Part shown: positions 53,605 to 62,278 of the stretch, piece after piece
How the letters are laid out: each line of letters opens with the position of its first letter
Position numbering within the stretch: position 1 is the first letter of the stretch
The notes under the pieces: generated by a model
What the model saw: the letters and a program-made list of their open reading frames with translations, nothing else
Databases searched by the model: none
What the model was told of the DNA's origin: nothing
Program-made: the position numbers and the translations under genes
NCBI GenBank assembly: GCA_045106475.1
Contig: JBGCEO010000001.1
Span: 1-64,000, forward strand
Length of the DNA: 64,000 bases
Origin: Granulosicoccus sp045106475
GTDB taxonomy: Bacteria; Pseudomonadota; Gammaproteobacteria; Granulosicoccales; Granulosicoccaceae
Reading direction: 5' to 3'

Positions 53605-55014
53605 ATGTCAGCGAGTGACGTTCTCAAGACCATCAAGGACAACGACGTAAAGTTCGTCGATTTCAGATTTACCGACCCACGCGGCAAAGAGCAGCACACG
53701 TCTGTTCCAGCTGCAATGTTCGAAGAGGACGTTTTTGAAGACGGTCAACCCTTCGACGGCTCATCAATCTCCGGCTGGAAGGGTATCAACGCCTCTGACA
53801 TGCTCCTGATGCCCGATGCGGAGACCGCCGTACTGGACCCTTTCACTGAAGAAGCGACGCTGAACATCCGATGCAACATTGTCGAACCTGACACGATGGA
53901 AGGCTACGAACGTGATCCTCGTTCAGTCGCTCGTCGCGCAGAAGCCTATCTGGCATCTACCGGTATCGCCGATACCGCATACTTTGGCCCGGAGCCAGAA
54001 TTCTTTGTCTTCGACGACGTCCGCTGGACCACAGAAATGAAAGGTATGGGCTATCAGATAGATTCTGACGAAGCCGCTTGGAATACCAATAAAAAAATGG
54101 ACGGTGGTAACACCGGTCATCGCCCGGGCGTTAAAGGCGGCTATTTCCCGGTACCTCCGGTCGATTCTCTGAACGATCTGCGTGCCACCATGTGTCTGGT
54201 ATTGGATCAAATGGGCGTAACCCCTGAAGTTCATCACCACGAAGTTGGCACCGCTGGACAATGTGAAATCGGCACGCGCTTTGACACCTTGGTCAAGCGT
54301 GCAGATCAGGTACAGATACTCAAGTACGTAGTACTTAACGTTGCTCATCAGTACGGTCGTACAGCTACCTTCATGCCTAAGCCGGTCGTTGGCGACAATG
54401 GTAGTGGCATGCACGTACACCAATCCCTGTTTAAAGGTGGTGAAAACATGTTCGCTGGCGACCTTTACGGTGGCTTGTCAGAAACTGCTCTGCACTACAT
54501 CGGTGGTGTGATTAAACATTCACGGGCGATCAACGCATTCGCCAATGCTTCAACCAATAGCTACAAGCGACTGGTTCCAGGCTTCGAAGCACCCGTAATG
54601 CTCGCATACTCTGCACGAAATCGTTCTGCTTCGATTCGTATCCCCTATGTTGGAAATCCAAAAGGCCGCCGCATCGAAGTGCGCTACCCTGATCCAACCG
54701 GTAATCCTTACCTGACATTCTCAGCACTGATGATGGCAGGTCTCGATGGTATCCAGAACAAGATCCATCCTGGAGATGCATCTGATAAAGATCTATACGA
54801 CCTACCTCCAGAAGAAGAAGCAAACATCCCTAAGGTTTGTTCTTCACTGGATCAAGCACTGGAAGCACTCGATGCAGATCGCGGATTCCTGACTGCTGGT
54901 GGCGTATTCACTGATGATCAAATCAATGGCTACATTGATCTCAAGATGGAAGAAGTCACTCGACTGCGTATGTCAACGCATCCTATTGAGTTTGATATGT
55001 ACTACTCTTGCTAA
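53605..55014 (+). CDS. glnA: glutamine synthetase, type I
   Basis: A 469-residue dodecameric enzyme forming glutamine from glutamate, ammonia and ATP. It has DGSSISGWKGI (51-61), EPEF (metal site), NGSGMHVHQS, the ATP loop KRLVPGFEAP (321-330) and NRSASIRIP. The adenylylation Tyr398 is present in KDLYDLPPEE, so it is probably controlled by GlnE. Transcription should be NtrC/sigma-54 dependent from the sites upstream. Confidence 0.98.
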   Translation: MSASDVLKTIKDNDVKFVDFRFTDPRGKEQHTSVPAAMFEEDVFEDGQPFDGSSISGWKGINASDMLLMPDAETAVLDPFTEEATLNIRCNIVEPDTMEGYERDPRSVARRAEAYLASTGIADTAYFGPEPEFFVFDDVRWTTEMKGMGYQIDSDEAAWNTNKKMDGGNTGHRPGVKGGYFPVPPVDSLNDLRATMCLVLDQMGVTPEVHHHEVGTAGQCEIGTRFDTLVKRADQVQILKYVVLNVAHQYGRTATFMPKPVVGDNGSGMHVHQSLFKGGENMFAGDLYGGLSETALHYIGGVIKHSRAINAFANASTNSYKRLVPGFEAPVMLAYSARNRSASIRIPYVGNPKGRRIEVRYPDPTGNPYLTFSALMMAGLDGIQNKIHPGDASDKDLYDLPPEEEANIPKVCSSLDQALEALDADRGFLTAGGVFTDDQINGYIDLKMEEVTRLRMSTHPIEFDMYYSC

Positions 55015-55098
55015 TAGCTGTGTCTACAGCTGTATTAAAGTAATTGTTCGTAACTTTAAGCGATAGCAGCTACGGCACACTGCAACAAGCATAAGTGC

Positions 55099-55133
55099 GA
55101 ATGCCGCCGGGTCTATTTGACCGGGCGGCATTC
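55099..55133. terminator. hairpin between convergent glnA and the binding-protein gene
   Basis: GAATGCCGCCGGGTC and GACCGGGCGGCATTC pair over 15 bases with one mismatch and a 5-base loop. No T run follows, but the stem is very strong and lies between two convergent genes, so a shared terminator or RNA-end stabiliser is likely. Confidence 0.6.
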
Positions 55134-55173
55134 ATAGTCAGACAATGACTGAAAAACTAGCTAAAGCATTGCT

Positions 55174-56397
55174 TCATTCCAATTCAGCTGATGTGATTTC
55201 CTTGCTGAGTTTATCAACATAGATAAATGTTCCATCTTTCTGAAGGATCGATAGATAAGTCCGATCCATTCCCTGATTGTCACCGGGGCCATAATTCAGA
55301 ACAGTGCCGCCCAAGTCAAACTCCACAGGACTATTCTGAAAGAGCTCGATGAATCCCTCACGAGTCACGTTATCTCCTAGTTTCTCAAGAGCTTCAAGAA
55401 AGACCCTACCCACTAAATATCCCTCAAGTGATACAAATCCTGCTTCTGCATCGGGATCAAACTCGGCAAGCGCTGATTGATAAGCGCTGACAACCGGTAT
55501 TGAAGAGTCGGCATAGAACGGAACAACCTGGGTGACTACCACTCCGCGCCCCAACTCACCAAGCTCTTTAGCAAGCGCTTTACTACCCACAAATGAAATA
55601 GTGACCAGCTCACTTTTTAATCTCAGCTTGCGTGCAAGTTTTACAAATTCAGCAATAGGCTTATAAGAACCCACCATCACTACCGCATCAGGTTTAGCCC
55701 GTCGAATTTTTAGCAATGCAGCTTTAACTGCCACACTGTTGCGCTTGTAGGTACCTTCTGCGACCAGCGACATACCGCGTTTGTGTAATGCCTTCTCTAC
55801 TCCCGATAGCCCAACGCGCCCAAAGGAATCATCCTGATAAAGGATTGCAATGCGCTTGCTGTCAAGATCAGTAGTGAGATGCTCGATCCAGGCTTCTGTT
55901 TCCTGATCATAAGTACCGCGAACATTAACCACATGAACATTGTCCGGGTCACGAAGAAAGCCAGCTCCTGTAAAAGGACCAACGAATGGCACACCCGTAC
56001 TTTTAGCAATCGGCTGTGATGCCTTGGCTGTGGGTGTGCCCACAGCTCCAACCAGTGCAAATACCTCGTCACTGTCGATTAGCTTGGTGGTGTTTTCTAT
56101 GGCACGCAACGGTTCATAACCATCATCATAAGCAATCAGTTCGATGTGCCGACCATTGATCCCACCCTTCGAATTCGCTTCGGCAAAGGCTGTTTGCAAT
56201 CCAAGACGCATTCCCAAGCCAAGCGCCTGAGCGGGCCCATCAAATGCTGCAGACTGACCGACTAGAATTCGATCAGGGAACACACCGATTGAATCAGAAT
56301 GAGCTGATGTCATCGCTAAAAAAGTTGCAGCAAAGCCCATTCCTATTACACGGTTTTTCAACATTCCAAATTTACTCCGATGCTTTCTAGTATTCAT
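55174..56397 (-). CDS. periplasmic branched-chain amino acid-type binding protein (Peripla_BP family), orphan
   Basis: A 407-residue secreted type I periplasmic binding protein. Signal peptide in the first 33 residues. It has ILVGQSAAFDGPAQALG, GGINGRHIELIAYDDGYEP, and FALVGAVGTPTAKA as in LivJ-like proteins, and VVTQVVPFYADSS. No permease or ATPase gene is near, so it is an orphan. It lies 39 bases after the chemoreceptor gene on the same strand, suggesting it works as the receptor's ligand-binding partner rather than in transport. Ligand unknown. Confidence 0.88.
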   Translation of the reverse strand: MNTRKHRSKFGMLKNRVIGMGFAATFLAMTSAHSDSIGVFPDRILVGQSAAFDGPAQALGLGMRLGLQTAFAEANSKGGINGRHIELIAYDDGYEPLRAIENTTKLIDSDEVFALVGAVGTPTAKASQPIAKSTGVPFVGPFTGAGFLRDPDNVHVVNVRGTYDQETEAWIEHLTTDLDSKRIAILYQDDSFGRVGLSGVEKALHKRGMSLVAEGTYKRNSVAVKAALLKIRRAKPDAVVMVGSYKPIAEFVKLARKLRLKSELVTISFVGSKALAKELGELGRGVVVTQVVPFYADSSIPVVSAYQSALAEFDPDAEAGFVSLEGYLVGRVFLEALEKLGDNVTREGFIELFQNSPVEFDLGGTVLNYGPGDNQGMDRTYLSILQKDGTFIYVDKLSKEITSAELE

Positions 56398-56436
56398 AAC
56401 CCAGCGCCCTGGCGGCCATTTTTTTATAGTAATCTG

Positions 56437-59229
56437 TCAAGCAGCCTTTCTAATATCCGTCTCAATTTCTTGCGCTGCATAGCGCAATACAAACTGTTGC
56501 AGGTGCGTAGCCATCTGGGAAAGCTCGGTTGCAGCCTTGTTGACTTGATCAGAAGCTTCTCGATTGTCCCTGGCTTTTTCTGCAACATCTTCAATCAAAC
56601 AGGATATGGCCTGCCCCCCATCAGATGTTTTTACTATACAGCGGCTGATTTCTTGAGTGACGCTTGACTGCTCATCTATTGCAGTGGCAATAGATGATTG
56701 AATAGTACTGATCTTGCTTATGATCTGACCAATAGACTCGATCGCATCAACGGCAGAATCAGTATCCGACTGTATGTCGATGATCCTGGATTCAATCTGC
56801 TCCGTGGCCTTTGCAGTTTCCTTTGCCAACTCCTTAACTTCATTGGCAACTACCGCAAACCCTTTGCCCGCATCTCCTGCACGAGCAGCCTCTATAGTTG
56901 CATTCAAGGCCAGCAGGTTTGTCTGCTCAGCAATTGAATTGATTACTTTGATCACGTTTCCAATACCAGCGCTACTCTCCGCTAACTTACGAACGGTGAC
57001 ATCGGTATTTTTAGCCAAATTGACAGCATGTGCGGCAACAGCCTCCGCCTCGTTGGTATTCCGTGATATCTCCTTGATTGACGAGTTTAATTGTTCTGCA
57101 GCGCCCGCAACATTATCGACACTAAGCCCGACATCACTTGTCAGTTTTGAAGCCTCCTCTGCAGTTTCGCTATAGGAGCTTGCCTGATTGTTCATATCAA
57201 CAGACAGGTTGGTTAGCCCTTCCGATGCGCCTGTCAATCGCAGAGCATTCTGATTGATACTGTGCATGCTCATTCTAAGTTCTGCAAACAAACTATCCAG
57301 AGCGCGCGCCATTTGCCCCGCCAGATCATCTCCATCAGTGTCAATCGGATACGACAGATTACCCTCAGCCGCAGCACTCACAGCCGCCAACAACCGGTCG
57401 ACGCGTTGTTGCAATTGCTCTGCCGATTTTTGTTGTTGACTTGCCAGCGCTTGCTGCTCTTTATGCAGCTGCAGTTCGGCCTCTCGAGCCTTGCGCTCCA
57501 GGGCAATTTTCTGTAAATCCTGTTCTCGCTGCTTAAGCCCAACTGCTTCCTGCTCTTCTTGCAGCTTTTGTGTTTTTAGTGCATTTTTTCGAAACACTTC
57601 AACGGTACGCGCAAGATCCGAAAGCTCATCACTACCGGTACTGATCACCGATACATCATAATTTCCCTCGGCAAGCTTACGCAGTGCCTTTATCGTATGC
57701 AGAAGCCTGGCTATGATGTTTCTGGATACGAGCGACCAGAACACAAACACTGTAAATATCACGCCTAAAATCGATACAATCACGAGTTGAGCTTGGTTAG
57801 AGTAAATTATGCTCATCACACTAGCTTCTGCCTTGCTAACGGCTTCCTGACTGGTTTTAACCTGGCGTACCAATCTTGTAACAAAGTTATTTTGAATGGA
57901 CTCCAGCTCTCCTTCAATTGTCGTGATTCTCTCCTGGCTAAGTAGCTCATTGGCCATTGCCTGAAACATTCCGTCTTCAACATCACTGATCGAATAGAGT
58001 TCTTGTATCAACTCACTGAGGCTGTTAATTCCTTCCATGGCGCTTACAGCATCGATGCTTAACTCAAGTGCCGCCCGCGAAGCAACAAATCGCTCATTCA
58101 AAGGCTGTAGTGTTGCCACATCGGTGCTTTGAGGAACCTGGGCAAGAATTCCGGCCATGGTATTAAGCTCGGCCCGAATCTGGGCCAGACCTACCAATCG
58201 CTCCACGCCCGAGTTAACCAGGTCAGGCAGATCAATGGTTATACTCTGTACCAGACCATGTGCGGCCTCTGACACAACCTCATAGCTCGAATCAATCGAC
58301 GCTGCAAGCGCAGCGGACACGGTTCGATCATACCCCTCAACCTGTCCGATAAGTGTCTCGACAATATCAGGATCATCAACGTCTGACAGTTGTTGATAGA
58401 TCGATGCTTCTCCACGGGCAAGCTCACTTAGACCTTTTAGTGATGAATTGAAACCATCGCGCTCTGACACTGACGATAAGTTCGGCCATTGTCGAAGATT
58501 GTCGATGATTTCCAGCTGCTCTGTGACTAAATTTTGATACTCCTTTCTCTTGACAGTAGAGCGTTCCTTCAAGGAAACCAACATCAATGCTGATAACTCT
58601 GAAATATATCCATCAAGATGTATTGCATTGACAATAGACTTAACTTGTGTGCCCAGCAGTGAATTGAGTAAACGATGATTATGATCAAACCGATCTTCGG
58701 TGCTGATAATAAAATCGAATGTTGCGTTGTCAACAGTATCGACCAAATATACATCCATTTCTGCTTTTATCTGATTTGCTCTTACCGTCATGTCAGCAAC
58801 GTTTTGGCGATACTCTATGCGAGCCAGCACTGAATTTTTTATCTCTTCGATGAGCTCTAAAACCCGCTCCACGTCCTGTTGGTTCTCTACGTGCATTCCA
58901 TTGTCTTCTTTGCCGCCATCCCTTTCGTTTAGCAGCATCAGAATTTGATCAGAATTTGTTATCAATGAATCGAAATGCGTAGTGACTTCTGAAACATCTA
59001 CAGATGATGACAGTAGTGGTACCTGTGCGCTGATCTGCCCGCCCAATTGAGCAAGTTCCATTGAGAAAGCCATAAAAGGTACGCTTTCCTGGGTGATTCC
59101 TTCCAAGGCAACAGAGAATCGGCTGAAAGCATTGAGTGCAATGGCGCTTGCAAGCAACGTGGTGGCTAGAATCAAGCCAAAGGCCAGTAACAGTTTTCGC
59201 CTTATTCCAAAGGTTGCAAATTTCATCAT
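56437..59229 (-). CDS. methyl-accepting chemotaxis protein with large periplasmic sensor
   Basis: A 930-residue transmembrane receptor. First membrane segment about 12-34, then a roughly 445-residue all-helical periplasmic region resembling a TorS-like sensor, second membrane segment about 480-502, HAMP (about 503-555), a long coiled coil, a second HAMP-like element, and the MCP signalling hairpin with tip EQTNLLALNATIEAARAG. No CheR-tethering pentapeptide at the C-terminus. The ATG at 59229 is chosen since residues upstream do not look like protein start; Shine-Dalgarno is weak. Paired with the orphan binding protein downstream. Confidence 0.9.
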   Translation of the reverse strand: MMKFATFGIRRKLLLAFGLILATTLLASAIALNAFSRFSVALEGITQESVPFMAFSMELAQLGGQISAQVPLLSSSVDVSEVTTHFDSLITNSDQILMLLNERDGGKEDNGMHVENQQDVERVLELIEEIKNSVLARIEYRQNVADMTVRANQIKAEMDVYLVDTVDNATFDFIISTEDRFDHNHRLLNSLLGTQVKSIVNAIHLDGYISELSALMLVSLKERSTVKRKEYQNLVTEQLEIIDNLRQWPNLSSVSERDGFNSSLKGLSELARGEASIYQQLSDVDDPDIVETLIGQVEGYDRTVSAALAASIDSSYEVVSEAAHGLVQSITIDLPDLVNSGVERLVGLAQIRAELNTMAGILAQVPQSTDVATLQPLNERFVASRAALELSIDAVSAMEGINSLSELIQELYSISDVEDGMFQAMANELLSQERITTIEGELESIQNNFVTRLVRQVKTSQEAVSKAEASVMSIIYSNQAQLVIVSILGVIFTVFVFWSLVSRNIIARLLHTIKALRKLAEGNYDVSVISTGSDELSDLARTVEVFRKNALKTQKLQEEQEAVGLKQREQDLQKIALERKAREAELQLHKEQQALASQQQKSAEQLQQRVDRLLAAVSAAAEGNLSYPIDTDGDDLAGQMARALDSLFAELRMSMHSINQNALRLTGASEGLTNLSVDMNNQASSYSETAEEASKLTSDVGLSVDNVAGAAEQLNSSIKEISRNTNEAEAVAAHAVNLAKNTDVTVRKLAESSAGIGNVIKVINSIAEQTNLLALNATIEAARAGDAGKGFAVVANEVKELAKETAKATEQIESRIIDIQSDTDSAVDAIESIGQIISKISTIQSSIATAIDEQSSVTQEISRCIVKTSDGGQAISCLIEDVAEKARDNREASDQVNKAATELSQMATHLQQFVLRYAAQEIETDIRKAA

Positions 59230-59660
59230 TGAATCAATGCGCCCAAAATAACACCAGTGGTTAGTAAACCAGTTGCCGGCAAATAAACCGGTACGAATAA
59301 AAATGCTGTTAACACCTGCTAGATCGCAGCTTTCAAATATCACTCATACGTAGGTAACTCACATCTGCCTTTTACTTTATTAACTTCATCAGGCATGTTT
59401 TCCAATAGCTATCAGACATTAACGACTAGAGAAATCCCCACTGAACTTAAAATTTACTAGGTTATTTCTGATTCCAAGAGCCTTCTTATCGCATACTTCT
59501 GTGGCCAGATGATTCAGCTTATACAGCACATCGATTAACTTAACAGTAAACCCCTAATGGTAATTGGCAAAGCAGTCGATTAGAGCTGTGGGACGCGGTA
59601 GATCAATCATTCTATCGATTCACTCATGCGCGATGATATTCACGTGAGGAACAATGGCGG
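59230..59660. other. divergent control region between the two chemoreceptor genes
   Basis: 431 bases that should contain both promoters. I could not find a convincing sigma-28 or sigma-70 pair, nor an NtrC-type TGCAC-N7-GTGCA site. No gene is seen. Confidence 0.3.
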
Positions 59661-61403
59661 ATGTTCAAAAAACCTAAAGTAGTGGTCAGCGATGCTGGCG
59701 CACAACGATTACAAGAGCTGGAAGGTGTCATGAGCGCACTGAATGTGTCTCAGGCAATTATTGAATTCGAGCCCGATGGCACGATAGTGACCGCCAACAA
59801 TAATTTCCTTGCCACCATGGGTTACTCGATAGAAGAACTTATTGGTGATCATCACAGTATCTTCATTGCAGAGGATGAACAAAACAGTAGAGAATATCTG
59901 GATTTCTGGGACAGACTTAGATCAGGAGAATACATATCATCACAATGTCGTCGTATCGCCAGAGACAAGCAAGAAGTCTGGTTACACGCAAACTACTGCC
60001 CCGTTATCAATCCTCACGGAGAGGTCATCAAGATCATTAAGTTCGCCATTGACATAACTGAAAAACGCCTGCATCAAGCAGACGTCGAGGGGCAACTAAA
60101 TGCGATCAGCCGAGCTCAGGCCACAATAGAATTTGACATGAAAGGCATGGTGATGGATGCCAATCAGAACTTTCTTGATAGTGTCGACTACACCATCGAA
60201 GAAGTAAAAGGTCAGCACCATTCCTTTTTTGTTCATCCTGAGGAATCAAAGTCTGATACCTATACAAACTTCTGGAAAATCATGCAACGTGGCGAATATG
60301 TAGCCGAAAGATGTAGAAGAATTGGCAAGAACGGCAAAATCGTATGGTTGCAGGCAAACTATAACCCGATTCTAGACCCCAATGGTAAGCCCATAAAAAT
60401 CGTCAAATATGCAACCGACATCACGGCTGAAAAGCAAGCAGAAGAAGATCTCGAGGCCCTCATCAAAGAAACCAATGTAGTCATGGGATCTATGGCTGAA
60501 GGTGATCTTACAAAAACCATGCAGGGAAGGTACAAACCAGAACTCATGGTACTTGCCAAGTCTGTTAATCGTACTATCGATCAGCTTGGTAATATCTTGT
60601 CCAAGGTTAGATCTAACGCACAGACCCTACACAGCTCGTCAACACATTTAAGTGATTTGTACGAATCCACACGTTCGGCCGCACACAAAACTGCGGACCA
60701 GACTCAAGAGGTAGCTGTAGCTGCAAAACAAATATCCGCTAACGTTGATGATGTAGTTACCGCACTTGACGAAATGGTGCATTCGGTCAACCAGGTATCA
60801 ACTAACTCCACTGAAGCTGCGAACGTTGCCGAGAAAGCAGTTACCCTGGCTGACGGTGCAAAGCAAAATGTTAATAAACTGGCTGAATCATCCAGTGATA
60901 TTGGTGCAGTCATCAAAGTGATCAACTCTATCGCTGATCAGACCAATCTGTTAGCGCTTAATGCAACCATAGAGGCTGCTAGAGCTGGGGAAGCCGGAAA
61001 GGGTTTTGCGGTTGTTGCCAACGAGGTTAAAGAGCTGGCAAAGGAGACTGCTCGAGCCACTGAGGAGGTTAGCAACAAAATTTCAGCGATACAGAACGAT
61101 AGCCTGGTTGCAGTAAAAGCGATAAACGATATCAGTTCAACCATTGAAGGCATCAGCGAAACTCAATCATCTATCGCCAAGACTGTCCAATCGCAAGGGT
61201 CAGTATCGAGCGATATCAGTAAATCTGTGCACGCCGTGTCCCAAGGGAGTTCTGGCATAGAAGTCACCATTGCAAGAGCTGCAACTGTAGCAAGTGAAAA
61301 TCAAACTCGCGCTGATAACTCGAAATCAACCACCGCAGAGATGGGAGATCTAGCTGAGGAACTAAGCACTCTGGTGGGCCAGTTCAAACTCACCATTAAC
61401 TAA
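59661..61403 (+). CDS. soluble double-PAS methyl-accepting chemotaxis protein (BdlA/Aer-like)
   Basis: A 580-residue cytoplasmic receptor without membrane segments. Two PAS domains (about 27-137 and 149-259) each have an ANxNFL and FWxxxxxGEY pattern and a PAC-like tail ending in DIT; they are tandem relatives of each other. A HAMP-like linker (about 285-320) leads into the MCP domain with tip DQTNLLALNATIEAARAG. It resembles BdlA of Pseudomonas, where a related two-PAS receptor controls biofilm dispersal. Cofactor (FAD or heme) cannot be told from the sequence. Confidence 0.92.
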   Translation: MFKKPKVVVSDAGAQRLQELEGVMSALNVSQAIIEFEPDGTIVTANNNFLATMGYSIEELIGDHHSIFIAEDEQNSREYLDFWDRLRSGEYISSQCRRIARDKQEVWLHANYCPVINPHGEVIKIIKFAIDITEKRLHQADVEGQLNAISRAQATIEFDMKGMVMDANQNFLDSVDYTIEEVKGQHHSFFVHPEESKSDTYTNFWKIMQRGEYVAERCRRIGKNGKIVWLQANYNPILDPNGKPIKIVKYATDITAEKQAEEDLEALIKETNVVMGSMAEGDLTKTMQGRYKPELMVLAKSVNRTIDQLGNILSKVRSNAQTLHSSSTHLSDLYESTRSAAHKTADQTQEVAVAAKQISANVDDVVTALDEMVHSVNQVSTNSTEAANVAEKAVTLADGAKQNVNKLAESSSDIGAVIKVINSIADQTNLLALNATIEAARAGEAGKGFAVVANEVKELAKETARATEEVSNKISAIQNDSLVAVKAINDISSTIEGISETQSSIAKTVQSQGSVSSDISKSVHAVSQGSSGIEVTIARAATVASENQTRADNSKSTTAEMGDLAEELSTLVGQFKLTIN

Positions 61404-61452
61404 AAACAAAATCAGGTCGCTACTTGGTGTAATTCATGCTTGCCTTGGCAAC

Positions 61453-62082
61453 ATGGGATTTTCAGACAATAGAGGCTCTCTGGGCCACCGTCTTCGCTTG
61501 CAGACCTGCACGCAGACCTTCTCGCTGCTCTTCGCAGGTATCTTTGCGCTGTCTTCCATGCCTCTGGGCGCGGAAGAAAACCTGATCTACAAAACTGTTG
61601 CCGATGACGGCAGCGTGCAGTTCACCGACCAGGCAGCCCCTGATGCAGTAGTTGTCACGCCATCACCGCTTAATATTGTTGATGCGCCTGCCAACCAGAC
61701 CACTCCCAGCGTGGCTGCTGCGAAACCTGTTCAGGCGCCGAATGGATCATCAGCCCCTGCAGCCGATGACTCAAACACGATTACCAGCGTCAGCATTGAC
61801 TCACCGACCCATCAAGAGACCCTGATAGACCATCAAGGGCCAATCTGGGTCAAAATTAGTACTGCACCCTCTGACAGTATCCCAGCAGGGCTGACAGCCG
61901 AAGTCATGCTCAACGGCGAACGTGTTACCAGCGGATCTAGCGATAAGCTGCCGATCAGTGTGCCAGAACGAGGCACACACCAGTTACAGATAAAAATCGT
62001 TGAGCGCGACGGATCCACAGTGGCAACCTCCGCGAAGCACAGCATTCATGTCAAGCAACGTGTGACGAATAGTGCAGACTAA
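61453..62082 (+). CDS. DUF4124 domain protein
   Basis: A 209-residue exported protein. A signal peptide covers about residues 1-40, followed by the DUF4124 domain (IYKTVADDGSVQFTDQ), a Pro/Ala-rich linker and a beta-sandwich C-terminal domain (about 115-200) of the Ig-like kind. A DUF4124 gene commonly stands just before ntrB in gammaproteobacteria. Function unknown. Same strand as ntrBC, with a 196-base gap that holds the ntr control sites. Confidence 0.85.
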   Translation: MGFSDNRGSLGHRLRLQTCTQTFSLLFAGIFALSSMPLGAEENLIYKTVADDGSVQFTDQAAPDAVVVTPSPLNIVDAPANQTTPSVAAAKPVQAPNGSSAPAADDSNTITSVSIDSPTHQETLIDHQGPIWVKISTAPSDSIPAGLTAEVMLNGERVTSGSSDKLPISVPERGTHQLQIKIVERDGSTVATSAKHSIHVKQRVTNSAD

Positions 62083-62109
62083 TCTGCATACTGCAAATTC
62101 CTGACAATA

Positions 62110-62126
62110 TGCACTTATTTAGTGCA
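62110..62126. promoter_or_regulatory. NtrC-type site upstream of ntrB
   Basis: TGCACTTATTTAGTGCA is the third perfect TGCAC-N7-GTGCA palindrome in the window, centre about 160 bases before the predicted sigma-54 start point. It indicates autoregulation of ntrBC. Confidence 0.78.
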
Positions 62127-62140
62127 TCATAAGTCTCTAC

Positions 62141-62157
62141 TGCACCACGACAGAGCG
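62141..62157. promoter_or_regulatory. degenerate second NtrC-type site upstream of ntrB
   Basis: TGCACCACGACAGAGCG has a perfect left half and a 3-of-5 right half. Its centre is exactly 31 bases from the preceding site, the same spacing as the two sites in front of glnA. Confidence 0.5.
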
Positions 62158-62251
62158 ACGTGAATATTTAATAGCGCATCAAATACATCGTATGTAGCTG
62201 TTTTTATTGTATATTTTTATTAACCAGCTGTAAAACTATATCGCTCTGACA

Positions 62252-62267
62252 AGGTGCGCAACTTGCA
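62252..62267 (+). promoter_or_regulatory. candidate sigma-54 promoter of ntrB
   Basis: AGGTGCG-CAAC-TTGCA has GG at 62253-62254 and GC at 62265-62266, correct spacing. The expected start point (about 62278) falls at or next to the GTG at 62279, so the transcript would be leaderless or begin inside the coding region. Confidence 0.55.
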
Positions 62268-62278
62268 GATTGGTACAT

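Noticed and set aside
59230..59660. Flagellar sigma-28 promoter for the chemoreceptors
   Set aside because: Only fragments resembling TAAA and CCGATAA-like boxes were found, at wrong spacing.
62161..62250. IHF site between the NtrC sites and the ntrB promoter
   Set aside because: The region is A/T-rich but the best match departs from the consensus at several fixed positions.
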